From Actinomycetota bacterium (lineage in GTDB: Bacteria; Actinomycetota; Acidimicrobiia; Spongiisociales; ZC4RG35): DNA of 8,759 nucleotides. The stretch spans positions 1 through 8,759 of the forward strand of contig JAPUJM010000166.1 in assembly GCA_027296205.1 (NCBI GenBank), written 5' to 3'. The notes beneath the pieces were generated by a model, which was not told where the DNA came from, did not search any database, and saw only the letters and a list, made by a program, of their open reading frames with translations. The translations under genes were made by a program, and so were the position numbers. Positions 1 through 6,316 of this stretch are shown here, one piece after another (the stretch's first letter is position 1; each line of letters starts with the position of its first letter).

Positions 1-510
1 GAGTACTGGGATGTCGAAGAGGATTCCTTTGAGCCGCTGGAGCCCCCACCGTGGCGTCGGCGGCTCATAATCGCGGTGGCGGCCCTGACGGTGATGGCAA
101 TGGCTCTCGTTCCCTTGTACAACTTCATCGACCGGGATCCGCCTGTAGCGGATAATGGACTCGAGGTATGCGGATTCGACTACTGCATCGTTCAAGACGG
201 GGTGAGATTCGCCGGTCTCGACCGGGCTATGAGTCGGCTTGCCAATACCTACCTCACCGATGAGGAAACGGAGCAGCTGGTCGACGTTCTGGTGACCCAT
301 CTGGGCGCAAGCTCGTTGGGCTTGGTGGTGGTAGACCGCCTCGAAGGCGAAATCAAGGGCCAGTACGACCCGTTGACAAGGACCATCTTCGTCGAGCGGC
401 CGGTCCGGGCCTGGATAGTCCTCCACGAGGTGGCTCACGCGGTGTCAACCGGACACGGAGGAGATTTTCAAGAGGTGCTTATCGAACTGACTCGCTGGCT
501 AGGAGCCTGA
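1..510 (+). CDS. Membrane-anchored HExxH metallopeptidase-like protein (5' end outside window)
   Basis: The frame is open from base 1 to the TGA at 508-510, so the first 25 codons before the GTG at 76 are probably coding and the true start lies upstream. Numbering from base 1, an acidic, proline-rich tail ends in RRR at about residues 19-21. A single hydrophobic segment follows (about 22-43), and the positive-inside rule then places the C-terminal domain outside the cell. That domain has two close cysteines (C57, C62) and a zinc-site motif HEVAH (H142, E143, H146), with H152 in GHGGDF as a likely third ligand. The HExxH plus HGxxF arrangement recalls small putative metallohydrolases of actinobacteria. 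The substrate is unknown. The membrane anchor and zinc motif are seen; peptidase activity is inferred. It converges with the thioesterase gene, 22 bp away. Confidence 0.75.
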   Translation, partial: EYWDVEEDSFEPLEPPPWRRRLIIAVAALTVMAMALVPLYNFIDRDPPVADNGLEVCGFDYCIVQDGVRFAGLDRAMSRLANTYLTDEETEQLVDVLVTHLGASSLGLVVVDRLEGEIKGQYDPLTRTIFVERPVRAWIVLHEVAHAVSTGHGGDFQEVLIELTRWLGA

Positions 511-532
511 TCCACCATCAGAGTCAGCCGTG

Positions 533-967
533 TCACCGGTCGGACCCGGGGGGTCCGAACTCGGTGTTGTCGACGTTGTGGAGACGAACCTGACTCTGGG
601 CAACGAGCTTGCCGTCCTCCTCCCTCGTGATGTTGATCTGCCACAACTGCTGATTACGACCTCGATGAATCGGCGTAGCCTCGCCGATGAGAACACCACC
701 GGTGGTAGGCCGAAGAAAGTCGGTTTTGTTGCTTACACCCACCGCCCCGGCGAAACCTTGCTCCACTGCCCATATTGCGCCGCCGGTTGAGGCCAGAGTC
801 TCGGCGAAGGTGCAATAGACCCCTCCATGAACCACTCCATATGGCTGCTGGTGATCATCGGTGACCTCGATGCGCCCGGCGGCGAACTCTGCGGAGGCGT
901 CGGTCAATTTGATACCGCTGAGATCGACGTAATTCGATCTTGCTTCGAAAGGGCTCTTCATCTCCAC
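533..967 (-). CDS. PaaI/YdiI-like hotdog-fold acyl-CoA thioesterase
   Basis: This 144-residue protein has the usual length of a single-domain hotdog thioesterase, a cytoplasmic family that hydrolyses acyl-CoA or aroyl-CoA thioesters. The family motif GVVHGGVYCTFAET places HGG at 47-49 and the likely catalytic acid at E57. Glutamate rather than aspartate here matches the YdiI/EntH and Arthrobacter 4-hydroxybenzoyl-CoA thioesterase type. A later segment, PIHRGRNQQLWQINI (99-113), also resembles the YdiI strand that begins PLHLG. A DHNA-CoA hydrolase role in menaquinone synthesis is therefore possible, but no men gene is in view. The start is uncertain: GTG at 967 is used here, ATG at 961 is an alternative, and neither has a well-spaced ribosome site. 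It is the last gene of the minus-strand group, 132 bp after maf. Confidence 0.85.
   Translation of the reverse strand: MEMKSPFEARSNYVDLSGIKLTDASAEFAAGRIEVTDDHQQPYGVVHGGVYCTFAETLASTGGAIWAVEQGFAGAVGVSNKTDFLRPTTGGVLIGEATPIHRGRNQQLWQINITREEDGKLVAQSQVRLHNVDNTEFGPPGSDR
540..558. terminator. GC-rich hairpin between convergent genes, possible bidirectional terminator
   Basis: TCGGACCC and GGGTCCGA form a perfect 8-bp stem around a GGG loop. It starts 30 bases after the metallopeptidase stop and lies within the last codons of the minus-strand thioesterase gene. No T tract follows on either strand, so intrinsic termination is uncertain, although T-poor hairpins are often found at gene ends in actinobacteria. 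The stem could also just reflect the Gly-Pro-Pro-Gly codons. Confidence 0.4.
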
Positions 968-1099
968 CGCCGCAGCCAGTCTGTAGACAAGGGAATAGAC
1001 CGATATCGTCGTCGCCGTATTCCCGGACGTCTACTCCGAGGCCTCGAGGCGAGATTGAAAAGTGGTTCGCAGACCGGGTCTTGGAGGCAGCTCAACCCC

Positions 1100-1684
1100 T
1101 CAGTCATGTGCATCGTGTCGGAAAGATCTGATGTCCATGCCGGCCGAAGAGATCAGCCGTGAAACCAGATGGATCGGCAGCCCGATCACCGTGAAGGGAC
1201 TGCCCCTCACCGACTCGATGAACCGCCCACCGGCACCCTGAAGGGCGTAGGCGCCTGCCTTGTCCATCGGCTCTCCGGTTGACACATAATCAGCGATCTC
1301 GTCGTCCGTCATAGGGAGAAAGGCCACTTCGGTCACATCCACGGTGGAGTGGACCACCGGACCGCCGTCCCATGATGAGACTGCAACACCCGTGAACACC
1401 TCATGACGGTCACCCTGGAGCCGTCGCAACATCGAACGCGCCTCCTCGGGGTGACCCGGCTTCCCCAAAACTTTCCCCTTGTGGACGACCGCGGTGTCGG
1501 CGGCGAGCACAACACGATCGGCGGCCGCCACCGCCCGCGCCTTCTCCACGGCAATCCTTTCGACGTACACACCGGGGGGCTCATCCTGACGTCGGGACTC
1601 GTCGACATCAGGGGGGTCGACATCGAAATCGAGACCGAGCGAGCTCAGCAACTCGCGACGACGCGGCGAGCCTGAGGCAAGCAC
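1100..1684 (-). CDS. maf: Maf-family nucleoside triphosphate pyrophosphatase (dTTP/UTP type)
   Basis: Maf proteins are cytoplasmic house-cleaning enzymes that hydrolyse dTTP, UTP and some modified nucleotides to the monophosphate and pyrophosphate. In the 194-residue frame from GTG at 1684 I see SPRRR (6-10), PPDVDESR (24-31), AADTAVV (61-67, D63 the probable catalytic base), LGKPGHPEEA (73-82), DKAGAYALQG (141-150) and GSPFTVIGLP (161-170). The DKAGAYxxQG form points to the YhdE/BsMaf dTTPase/UTPase branch rather than YceF. The GTG start removes the usual residues before VLAS. A CTG at 1693 would give the typical opening MRLVLASGSPRR, overlap the amidohydrolase stop as CTGA, and sit 7 bases after GGAAAGGGG. 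The real gene is therefore probably 1100-1693. The family is certain; only the start is open. Confidence 0.93.
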   Translation of the reverse strand: MLASGSPRRRELLSSLGLDFDVDPPDVDESRRQDEPPGVYVERIAVEKARAVAAADRVVLAADTAVVHKGKVLGKPGHPEEARSMLRRLQGDRHEVFTGVAVSSWDGGPVVHSTVDVTEVAFLPMTDDEIADYVSTGEPMDKAGAYALQGAGGRFIESVRGSPFTVIGLPIHLVSRLISSAGMDIRSFRHDAHD

Positions 1685-1689
1685 AAGTC

Positions 1690-2769
1690 TCAGACGACGG
1701 CCCCTTTCCGAATGACAACAGCCGGATGGTTGAGCACTTCCAAGTTGGTTATCGGATCCTCAGGAAACAACACGGCGTCCGCGGGGGAACCGGTGGCAAA
1801 GTCGGGGCTGCGGCCGGTGGCGCTGAATCCCGCTGTTGTCACCGCCTCGACGACCTGACCGTTGGAGAGACCGTACTCCCCCAGCTTGATGGCTTCGTCG
1901 GCCACATTCGCCGGAGTGCCGACAAGATCAGTTCCCGCCAAGACCCGTACCCCGGCCTCGAAGGCAACAGGAAGAAGACGACGGGCATTGTCGAGGCCTT
2001 CGATGAGCAGGCGTCCACCGCTCGAACCGTCACCAAGCTGAGCGATCGTCTCCTCGATCCGAAGAAGCGTCGGCACCCACATTCCCGTCCGCTCGGCCAG
2101 GACTGTCACGTCCGAGTCCGTCAGAAAGAGACCGTGCTCAATGGAGTGGATACCTGCCGCCACCGCCATCGACGGCACCTCCCGCGCTTGCGTGTGGATG
2201 GCGACCCGGGACCCGGACTCACTGGCGACCCGAACGGCCTGGCGCAGTTGATCTTCGGTGAAGTTGGCCACCGGACCTCGTCCTCGTCGGGGCCAGTCGC
2301 CGATGAGCTTGACCCAGCCGGCACCGATGGCTGCCTGCTCGGCGACCACCGACTCAATCAGGTCCGTGTCAATCTCCAGCGCGAAATCGGGGTAGTAGCC
2401 CTCATTGACGGCGACCATTAGTGCAGCGGCTTCGATCTCCGGGCGCTCAGTTTCGGGCACAACGCCAATCAGGTCAATCACAGTCTTGTCGCACCAGCCC
2501 TTGTCAAGGAGAAGAGTGACCCCGGCGGCCAGGGCATCTTTGGCCCGTTCGACGGCCTCACCGAGAACACCCGGCTGATAACCCCCCTTCGGAGCAGGCA
2601 GATCTCTGGTTGCCAAATGAGAGTGGGCATCGACCAGACCGGGTACCGCCCAGTAGCCCTCACCCAACGTGAGGTCGGCATCACCGATCGGGTCCGCCCA
2701 GCAACCATCGGCGATGTCCCGTGTGACGGTGTCCCCGAACGGAGATCGAAGAACGATTCGAGTTCTCAT
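1690..2769 (-). CDS. Metal-dependent amidohydrolase (COG1228, imidazolonepropionase/prolidase-like)
   Basis: This 359-residue cytoplasmic enzyme is of the amidohydrolase superfamily. A short beta-sandwich stretch at each end flanks a TIM barrel that hydrolyses an amide or cyclic amide bond. All the expected ligands of a binuclear subtype I site are visible: HSH in VDAHSHL (H49, H51), a candidate carboxylated lysine K154 in WVKLIGD, H192 in AIHTQA, H212 in SIEHGLF, and the catalytic D281 in LAGTD. The SIEHG and LAGTD context is typical of COG1228, which contains imidazolonepropionases and Xaa-Pro dipeptidases. No hut genes are nearby, so a histidine-degradation role is not supported and the substrate is open. 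The ATG at 2769 has no ribosome site, but a TAGCGT element lies 7 bases upstream, as expected for a leaderless transcript. It heads the minus-strand group and is divergent from the first S41 peptidase. Confidence 0.9.
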   Translation of the reverse strand: MRTRIVLRSPFGDTVTRDIADGCWADPIGDADLTLGEGYWAVPGLVDAHSHLATRDLPAPKGGYQPGVLGEAVERAKDALAAGVTLLLDKGWCDKTVIDLIGVVPETERPEIEAAALMVAVNEGYYPDFALEIDTDLIESVVAEQAAIGAGWVKLIGDWPRRGRGPVANFTEDQLRQAVRVASESGSRVAIHTQAREVPSMAVAAGIHSIEHGLFLTDSDVTVLAERTGMWVPTLLRIEETIAQLGDGSSGGRLLIEGLDNARRLLPVAFEAGVRVLAGTDLVGTPANVADEAIKLGEYGLSNGQVVEAVTTAGFSATGRSPDFATGSPADAVLFPEDPITNLEVLNHPAVVIRKGAVV

Positions 2770-2802
2770 GAAGCTGACGCTAACTGCCGACTAATCCACA
2801 TA
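2770..2802. promoter_or_regulatory. 33-bp divergent promoter region between amidohydrolase and S41 genes
   Basis: Only 33 bases separate two divergent start codons, and neither has a Shine-Dalgarno sequence. On the minus strand TAGCGT (2782 to 2777) fits the actinobacterial TANNNT -10 element and ends 7 bases before the ATG at 2769, the geometry of a leaderless transcript. On the plus strand ACTAAT (2790-2795) ends 7 bases before the ATG at 2803, but it matches the -10 consensus less well. I found no good -35 hexamer for either, and the two promoters would have to overlap. The minus-strand element is the better supported. Confidence 0.45.
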
Positions 2803-4197
2803 ATGGCTGCAATCCGAAAGCCTCTCGCGCTCTTTTTCATCACTGTTGTCGCATGTGGGCAAGCTGCGGAGTCCGCAGGGGGCTCGAGCGAGACTCCAAC
2901 CACCTCAGCATTCCTCGCCACGACAGGCACCAGTGTGGACAGCCAGCCGTACAAAGTTCAGAACTGCGCCTCCCCACCTGCGACCTTCTCGGCGATGTGC
3001 CAGGTGTACGAACTCATTCAGGAATGGCACGTCGATCGACCATGGCCCAGCTCGGAACTCGCCGACGTCGCCCTGCGAAGTCTCGAGGAATTCACGCGCA
3101 CCGAGACTGAGCCGCGGCCCCGCATCCTCGTCTGTGCGGTGCCACATGAAGACTTCTCAGGTTTTTGTGCCCGGCTCGCACAGATGGTCCACGAGTCGGG
3201 GATCGCTGTCGGCCCGGCGGTGGACGCCGCGGTCACTGCGATGACGGACCTTGGGCTCGACCCATTCTCCCATTACGTGCCGCCGGAGCAGGCGGGGTCG
3301 TTCCGCGCCAACGGCCTCGTCGGCGGGGTCGGTCTTCTCCTCGATGCCACCGACGCCGTCGGCTCAAAATGCGCCGTGATCGCCGCGACCTGCCCTCTCC
3401 AGATCGTCTTCGTGGTTGATGGAAATCCTGCGGCCGAGGCCGGGTTGCAAGCAGGCGACTTCGTTGTCGAGATCGATGGCGAACCGGTCGACGGCCTCGG
3501 CTTCACCGCTACTTCTACTGCCATGGCAGGAAACGAAACGGGATCGGTCGAACTAGTCGTGGAACGTGACGGAGGAGCACTTCTGACCTTCACAATCGAA
3601 CGATCCGAGCTCATCATCCCAACCGTGAGTGTGGAACTCCCTCTGCCCGACGTCGGATACCTGCGAATACCGGACTTCAGGGACGACATCCCCAGCCTTG
3701 TGGAGGGAGCTCTGATAAACCTCTCCAAATTCGAGCCGGGCACAATCGTCATCGACCTTCGCGACAATCCCGGCGGCCTCATCGATGCCTCCGTCGAGGT
3801 GGCTTCAGAATTCATCAGCGGTGGTTTGGTCCTCGAGTCGTTCGCTCCTGACGAGCATCTCGAATACGCGGCGACCGAAGGTGGGCTGGCGACAAGGGAG
3901 CGTCTGATCGTCCTGGTGAACCAGGGCACGGCATCTGCTGCAGAGATCCTGGCGGGTGCGTTGAGAGATCGGCGCGAAGCGGTGATTGTCGGCACGAGCA
4001 CGTTCGGTAAAGACGCCGTCCAGATACCCTTCATGCTGCGTAACGGCGGAGAGTTCTACGTCGCGGTGGCCAGATGGGCAACTCCCAATGGTCTTACCGC
4101 CGGAAACGGCGGCCTAACACCGGACCGTGATCTCGAACTGACTATGGACATGTCCATCGAAGAAGTCGTGCAGGCCGCCCTCGACGCTGTGTCATGA
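2803..4197 (+). CDS. S41-family (C-terminal processing) peptidase, lipoprotein, paralogue 1
   Basis: This 464-residue predicted secreted, lipid-anchored serine protease begins MAAIRKP, followed by a hydrophobic core and the lipobox VVAC (C18). The frame is open further upstream, but 2803 is chosen because it yields this signal peptide and lies outside the divergent gene. After a Ser/Thr-rich linker (about 21-50) comes a helical domain, a PDZ domain (about 168-268, with GLQAGDFVVEIDGEPV), then the S41 core: VGYLRI (284-289), DLRDNPGG (318-325), GTASAAE with catalytic S378, and FGKDAVQ with general-base K403. The Ser-Lys gap of 25 equals that of plant and algal CtpA. Cysteine pairs C55/C66, C111/C122 and C190/C197 probably form disulfides outside the cell. 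Compared with its downstream paralogue, the PDZ lacks the RGPxGT loop. Substrates are unknown. It overlaps the next gene by ATGA, so the two are probably translationally coupled. Confidence 0.92.
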   Translation: MAAIRKPLALFFITVVACGQAAESAGGSSETPTTSAFLATTGTSVDSQPYKVQNCASPPATFSAMCQVYELIQEWHVDRPWPSSELADVALRSLEEFTRTETEPRPRILVCAVPHEDFSGFCARLAQMVHESGIAVGPAVDAAVTAMTDLGLDPFSHYVPPEQAGSFRANGLVGGVGLLLDATDAVGSKCAVIAATCPLQIVFVVDGNPAAEAGLQAGDFVVEIDGEPVDGLGFTATSTAMAGNETGSVELVVERDGGALLTFTIERSELIIPTVSVELPLPDVGYLRIPDFRDDIPSLVEGALINLSKFEPGTIVIDLRDNPGGLIDASVEVASEFISGGLVLESFAPDEHLEYAATEGGLATRERLIVLVNQGTASAAEILAGALRDRREAVIVGTSTFGKDAVQIPFMLRNGGEFYVAVARWATPNGLTAGNGGLTPDRDLELTMDMSIEEVVQAALDAVS

Positions 4198-5585
4198 TCA
4201 AAAGCCGCCTCACCCTTCTCATCATCGCTCTTGCGGTCATCGCAGCCGCCTGTTCGTCGGGTGGGTCCGCAGCCACGATTTCGACGGGCGACCCGGTCAC
4301 ACCGTCGCCCCCGACCGACACGGCCGACACGACGACAGGGGACCGGCGGATCGAGACGGTCGACTGCGAGTCGGCGCCGGAACAGGTCGTCATCGTCTGT
4401 GAGGCCTATCAGTTGATCCAGATCCATTATGTCGATCAAATCGACGACGCCGTCCTGGCGGCCGCGGCAATTCAGGGTCTGGACGCCCTGGATGGAACCA
4501 CATCATCGGACCTGCTGACCTGTGCCGTGCCGGCGGACGAGTTCAACGCCTCCTGTGACGTGGCCGCTTCGACCGCCGATGACAGCTCTCAAGCCGCCGA
4601 GGCGATCGTCATCGGCCTGGCCACCCATGCCCTCGACCCGAACTCCGCCTACTTCGACCAGGAGGCCCTCGAACTGCTCGAGGATGAACAGGAAGGTCAG
4701 ATCGAAGGCATCGGAGCGCTTGTCTCCCCCGAAGACCAGACCATCGAGGGTGATAACAAACAGTGCACGGTGGCTTCGGAAACCTGTCGCATCCTGATCG
4801 TCGCAATCATCGACGGCGCTCCTGCCGAGGCAGCGGGTCTTCAGCCCGACGACGCCATCATCGGCGTCAATGGCACGTCAGTCGAGGGCCAGACAATCGA
4901 TGAGGTCACCTCGCAAGTACGTGGCCCGGCCGGCACCGACGTCGTGCTGACCATCGACCGGGACGGCGAGACACTCGAAGTCTCGATAACACGGGCCGCG
5001 GTGATCATCCCTGTGATCGACTCGGAGCGTTTCGGCAGCGTCGGTTACATCCAGCTCCGGATTTTCTCCAGCAACGCCGACGAACAGTTCGAGGATGCCG
5101 TTGTCGACCTGCTCATACAGGGCATCGACGAGCTGGTCATCGACCTCCGGAACAATCCTGGCGGTCTTCTCGACACGGCCGTCGAGATCGCCTCGATATT
5201 CCTTCCCGACGGCGACGTCGTCATCACCCAAAGCCCCGACGAGAGAAGTGCCTACCCGGTCACCGGGGCGGCAATAGTGCCGAAAGGCATGAAGGTCACC
5301 TTCATCGTCAACAAGGGCAGCGCTTCGGCGTCGGAGGTGGTGTCGGCTGTTCTTCAGGAACGGGGCCTGGCCACCGTCGTGGGAGAGAACACCTTCGGCA
5401 AGAACACCGTTCAGCAGCGGTTCAACCTCTCCAATGGTGGGGCCCTGAAACTCACCATCGCCAGGTGGCTCACCCCCGGCGGCCTCGACTTCGGTGGTGT
5501 CGGAGTCACTCCCGATGTGGAGATGACATTCGAACCGGGAATCGAAACGGAAGAACTGGTCGAGGTGGTCGTAGCCGCGACCTGA
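4194..5585 (+). CDS. S41-family (C-terminal processing) peptidase, lipoprotein, paralogue 2
   Basis: This 463-residue protein is a tandem paralogue of the gene before it and starts inside that gene's stop (ATGA, 4194-4197). The signal peptide runs MIKSRLTLLIIALAV to a relaxed lipobox AAAC (C20) followed by SSGG, and then a Thr/Pro/Asp-rich linker (about 25-52). A PDZ domain (about 168-268) contains a complete QVRGPAGT loop. The S41 core has VGYIQL (283-288), DLRNNPGG (317-324), GSASASE with S378, and FGKNTVQ with K403. Cysteines C58/C69, C110/C121 and C191/C198 match the pairs of paralogue 1 in order and spacing. The third pair sits in an insert within the PDZ fold. It should act at the outer face of the membrane on unfolded or tail-exposed proteins, as known CtpA/Prc enzymes do; the target is unknown. 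No separate ribosome site is visible before the start. Confidence 0.93.
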   Translation: MIKSRLTLLIIALAVIAAACSSGGSAATISTGDPVTPSPPTDTADTTTGDRRIETVDCESAPEQVVIVCEAYQLIQIHYVDQIDDAVLAAAAIQGLDALDGTTSSDLLTCAVPADEFNASCDVAASTADDSSQAAEAIVIGLATHALDPNSAYFDQEALELLEDEQEGQIEGIGALVSPEDQTIEGDNKQCTVASETCRILIVAIIDGAPAEAAGLQPDDAIIGVNGTSVEGQTIDEVTSQVRGPAGTDVVLTIDRDGETLEVSITRAAVIIPVIDSERFGSVGYIQLRIFSSNADEQFEDAVVDLLIQGIDELVIDLRNNPGGLLDTAVEIASIFLPDGDVVITQSPDERSAYPVTGAAIVPKGMKVTFIVNKGSASASEVVSAVLQERGLATVVGENTFGKNTVQQRFNLSNGGALKLTIARWLTPGGLDFGGVGVTPDVEMTFEPGIETEELVEVVVAAT

Positions 5586-5605
5586 GTCCGATTGACCGGG
5601 CCGCC

Positions 5606-5620
5606 GAGGCAGTTTGCCTC
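5606..5620 (+). terminator. Hairpin after the S41 pair, possible weak terminator
   Basis: GAGGCA and TGCCTC form a perfect 6-bp stem around GTT, 20 bases after the stop of the second S41 gene. There is no T tract. The right arm coincides with the proposed -35 hexamer of the tetR promoter, so the repeat could instead be part of that regulatory region. Read-through into tetR cannot be excluded. Confidence 0.3.
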
Positions 5621-5643
5621 CCGACTAAACGAACGTTTAGCAT
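5614..5643 (+). promoter_or_regulatory. Predicted tetR promoter, leaderless
   Basis: TTGCCT (5614-5619, four of six matches to TTGACA) and TAGCAT (5638-5643, TANNNT) are separated by 18 bases. The -10 element ends 7 bases before the ATG at 5651, so transcription would begin at or next to that codon. There is no Shine-Dalgarno before either candidate start, which agrees with a leaderless message. The same TAGC-T element and 7-base spacing precede the amidohydrolase gene. Confidence 0.5.
5625..5640. promoter_or_regulatory. TetR-type operator, perfect 7+2+7 inverted repeat
   Basis: CTAAACG-AA-CGTTTAG is a perfect palindrome with a two-base centre. Its AAACG/CGTTT arms are typical of operators bound by TetR-family repressors. 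It lies between the proposed -35 and -10 elements of tetR and reaches two bases into the -10. Binding of the repressor should therefore block RNA polymerase and give autoregulation of the whole exporter cassette. The palindrome is seen; binding by the adjacent regulator is inferred. Confidence 0.8.
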
Positions 5644-5654
5644 GCTGAACATGC
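5640..5654. repeat. Short inverted repeat at the tetR start
   Basis: GCATG and CATGC flank CTGAA and span both candidate ATG codons of tetR. It directly abuts the main operator. It may be a weaker secondary binding site, a small hairpin at the start of the message, or chance. Confidence 0.3.
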
Positions 5655-6316
5655 GTTCAGTTGCTGGAGATCTCACCACGCAGGCCCGTATCCGCGATGT
5701 GGCGATCGAGCGGTTCCCCAAGGATGGGTTTGCCGGGACCACGGTCCGCGCCATCGCCGCCGCCGCCGGGGTTTCGCCGGCTCTCGTCCTCCACCACTTC
5801 GGATCCAAAGAGGGTCTGCACCGCGCTTGTGATGAGCATGTGGTGCAGATGACGATGGAGATGAAGCGAGAAGCGATGGAGACCGGAACATACCGGGAGT
5901 CGGGAGCGATTGCAGCCACATACAAATTGGCCGAACCGGCCCTCCGCTACCTGGCGTGGACCCTGGGAACCGGAAGCGAAACGGCCGCCAGGATCTTCGG
6001 CGACTTCGTTGACGACGTCACGGTGCAGCTGGTCGAGGGCCAGGAAAATGGCCTGATAAACGAGTATCACGGAGACCCCCGCCAACAAGCGGCGGTACTG
6101 GTTGCGATGCAGCTCGGTGGTCTGCTACTCCATGACCACCTCACCCAGGCTTTTGGCGTGGACATGCTGAGCGCGGAGGGATTGATGGCCGCGGCGCCCT
6201 ACGCGCTCCAGGCGTTCTCCGGGAACCTGTTCGACAAGGAAATCATGGCACAGACGAAACAGGCGATCGAGCAGCTACAACCAACCGGTGACACCGAGCA
6301 GAGAGCGACCAGATGA
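5651..6316 (+). CDS. TetR-family transcriptional repressor of the adjacent ABC exporter
   Basis: This 221-residue regulator has an N-terminal helix-turn-helix (about 10-56: IRDVAIERF, then TTVRAIAAAAGVSPALVLHHF and GSKEGL), the standard TetR DNA-binding layout. A variable helical ligand-binding and dimerisation domain follows (about 60-200). The start is placed at ATG 5651 because MRSVAGDLTTQARIRD is a usual TetR opening and it fits the leaderless promoter. An ATG at 5642 (MLN more) is possible but would overlap the -10 element. The frame is open further back into the second S41 gene, which is not coding for TetR. The stop overlaps the ABC ATPase start by ATGA, so regulator and exporter are co-transcribed. 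It probably binds the inverted repeat at 5625-5640 and is released by a substrate of the exporter; the ligand is unknown. Confidence 0.92.
   Translation: MRSVAGDLTTQARIRDVAIERFPKDGFAGTTVRAIAAAAGVSPALVLHHFGSKEGLHRACDEHVVQMTMEMKREAMETGTYRESGAIAATYKLAEPALRYLAWTLGTGSETAARIFGDFVDDVTVQLVEGQENGLINEYHGDPRQQAAVLVAMQLGGLLLHDHLTQAFGVDMLSAEGLMAAAPYALQAFSGNLFDKEIMAQTKQAIEQLQPTGDTEQRATR

Noticed and set aside
1037..1050. Overlapping 10-bp palindromes CGAGGCCTCG and GCCTCGAGGC
   Set aside because: Palindromes of this length arise by chance several times in a GC-rich window of this size, and there is no promoter or loop structure to give them meaning.
968..1099. Possible small genes in the gap between maf and the thioesterase
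   Set aside because: A TTG-started minus-strand frame of about 45 codons exists, but it is Arg-rich, has no ribosome site and runs into the thioesterase start. No convincing signal.
1726..2421. Plus-strand frame of 231 codons opposite the amidohydrolase
   Set aside because: It is antisense to a gene with a full metal-ligand set. The composition is His/Arg/Gly-rich and no family is recognisable.
2617..2802. Upstream extension of the first S41 frame by 62 codons
   Set aside because: It lies mostly antisense to the amidohydrolase start, has no signal-peptide character, and would bury the clear lipoprotein signal that begins at 2803.
2799..2804. CATAAT as a -10 element for the first S41 gene
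   Set aside because: It matches TATAAT well but overlaps the ATG at 2803. The transcript would start inside the signal peptide, and no later start codon preserves it.
3273..4034. Minus-strand frame of 253 codons opposite the first S41 gene
   Set aside because: Its Ser/Arg/Pro-rich composition is the mirror of the S41 coding frame, which has full catalytic motifs.
5642..5644. ATG at 5642 as the tetR start
   Set aside because: It lies within the proposed -10 element, has no ribosome site, and adds only MLN before the usual TetR opening at 5651.
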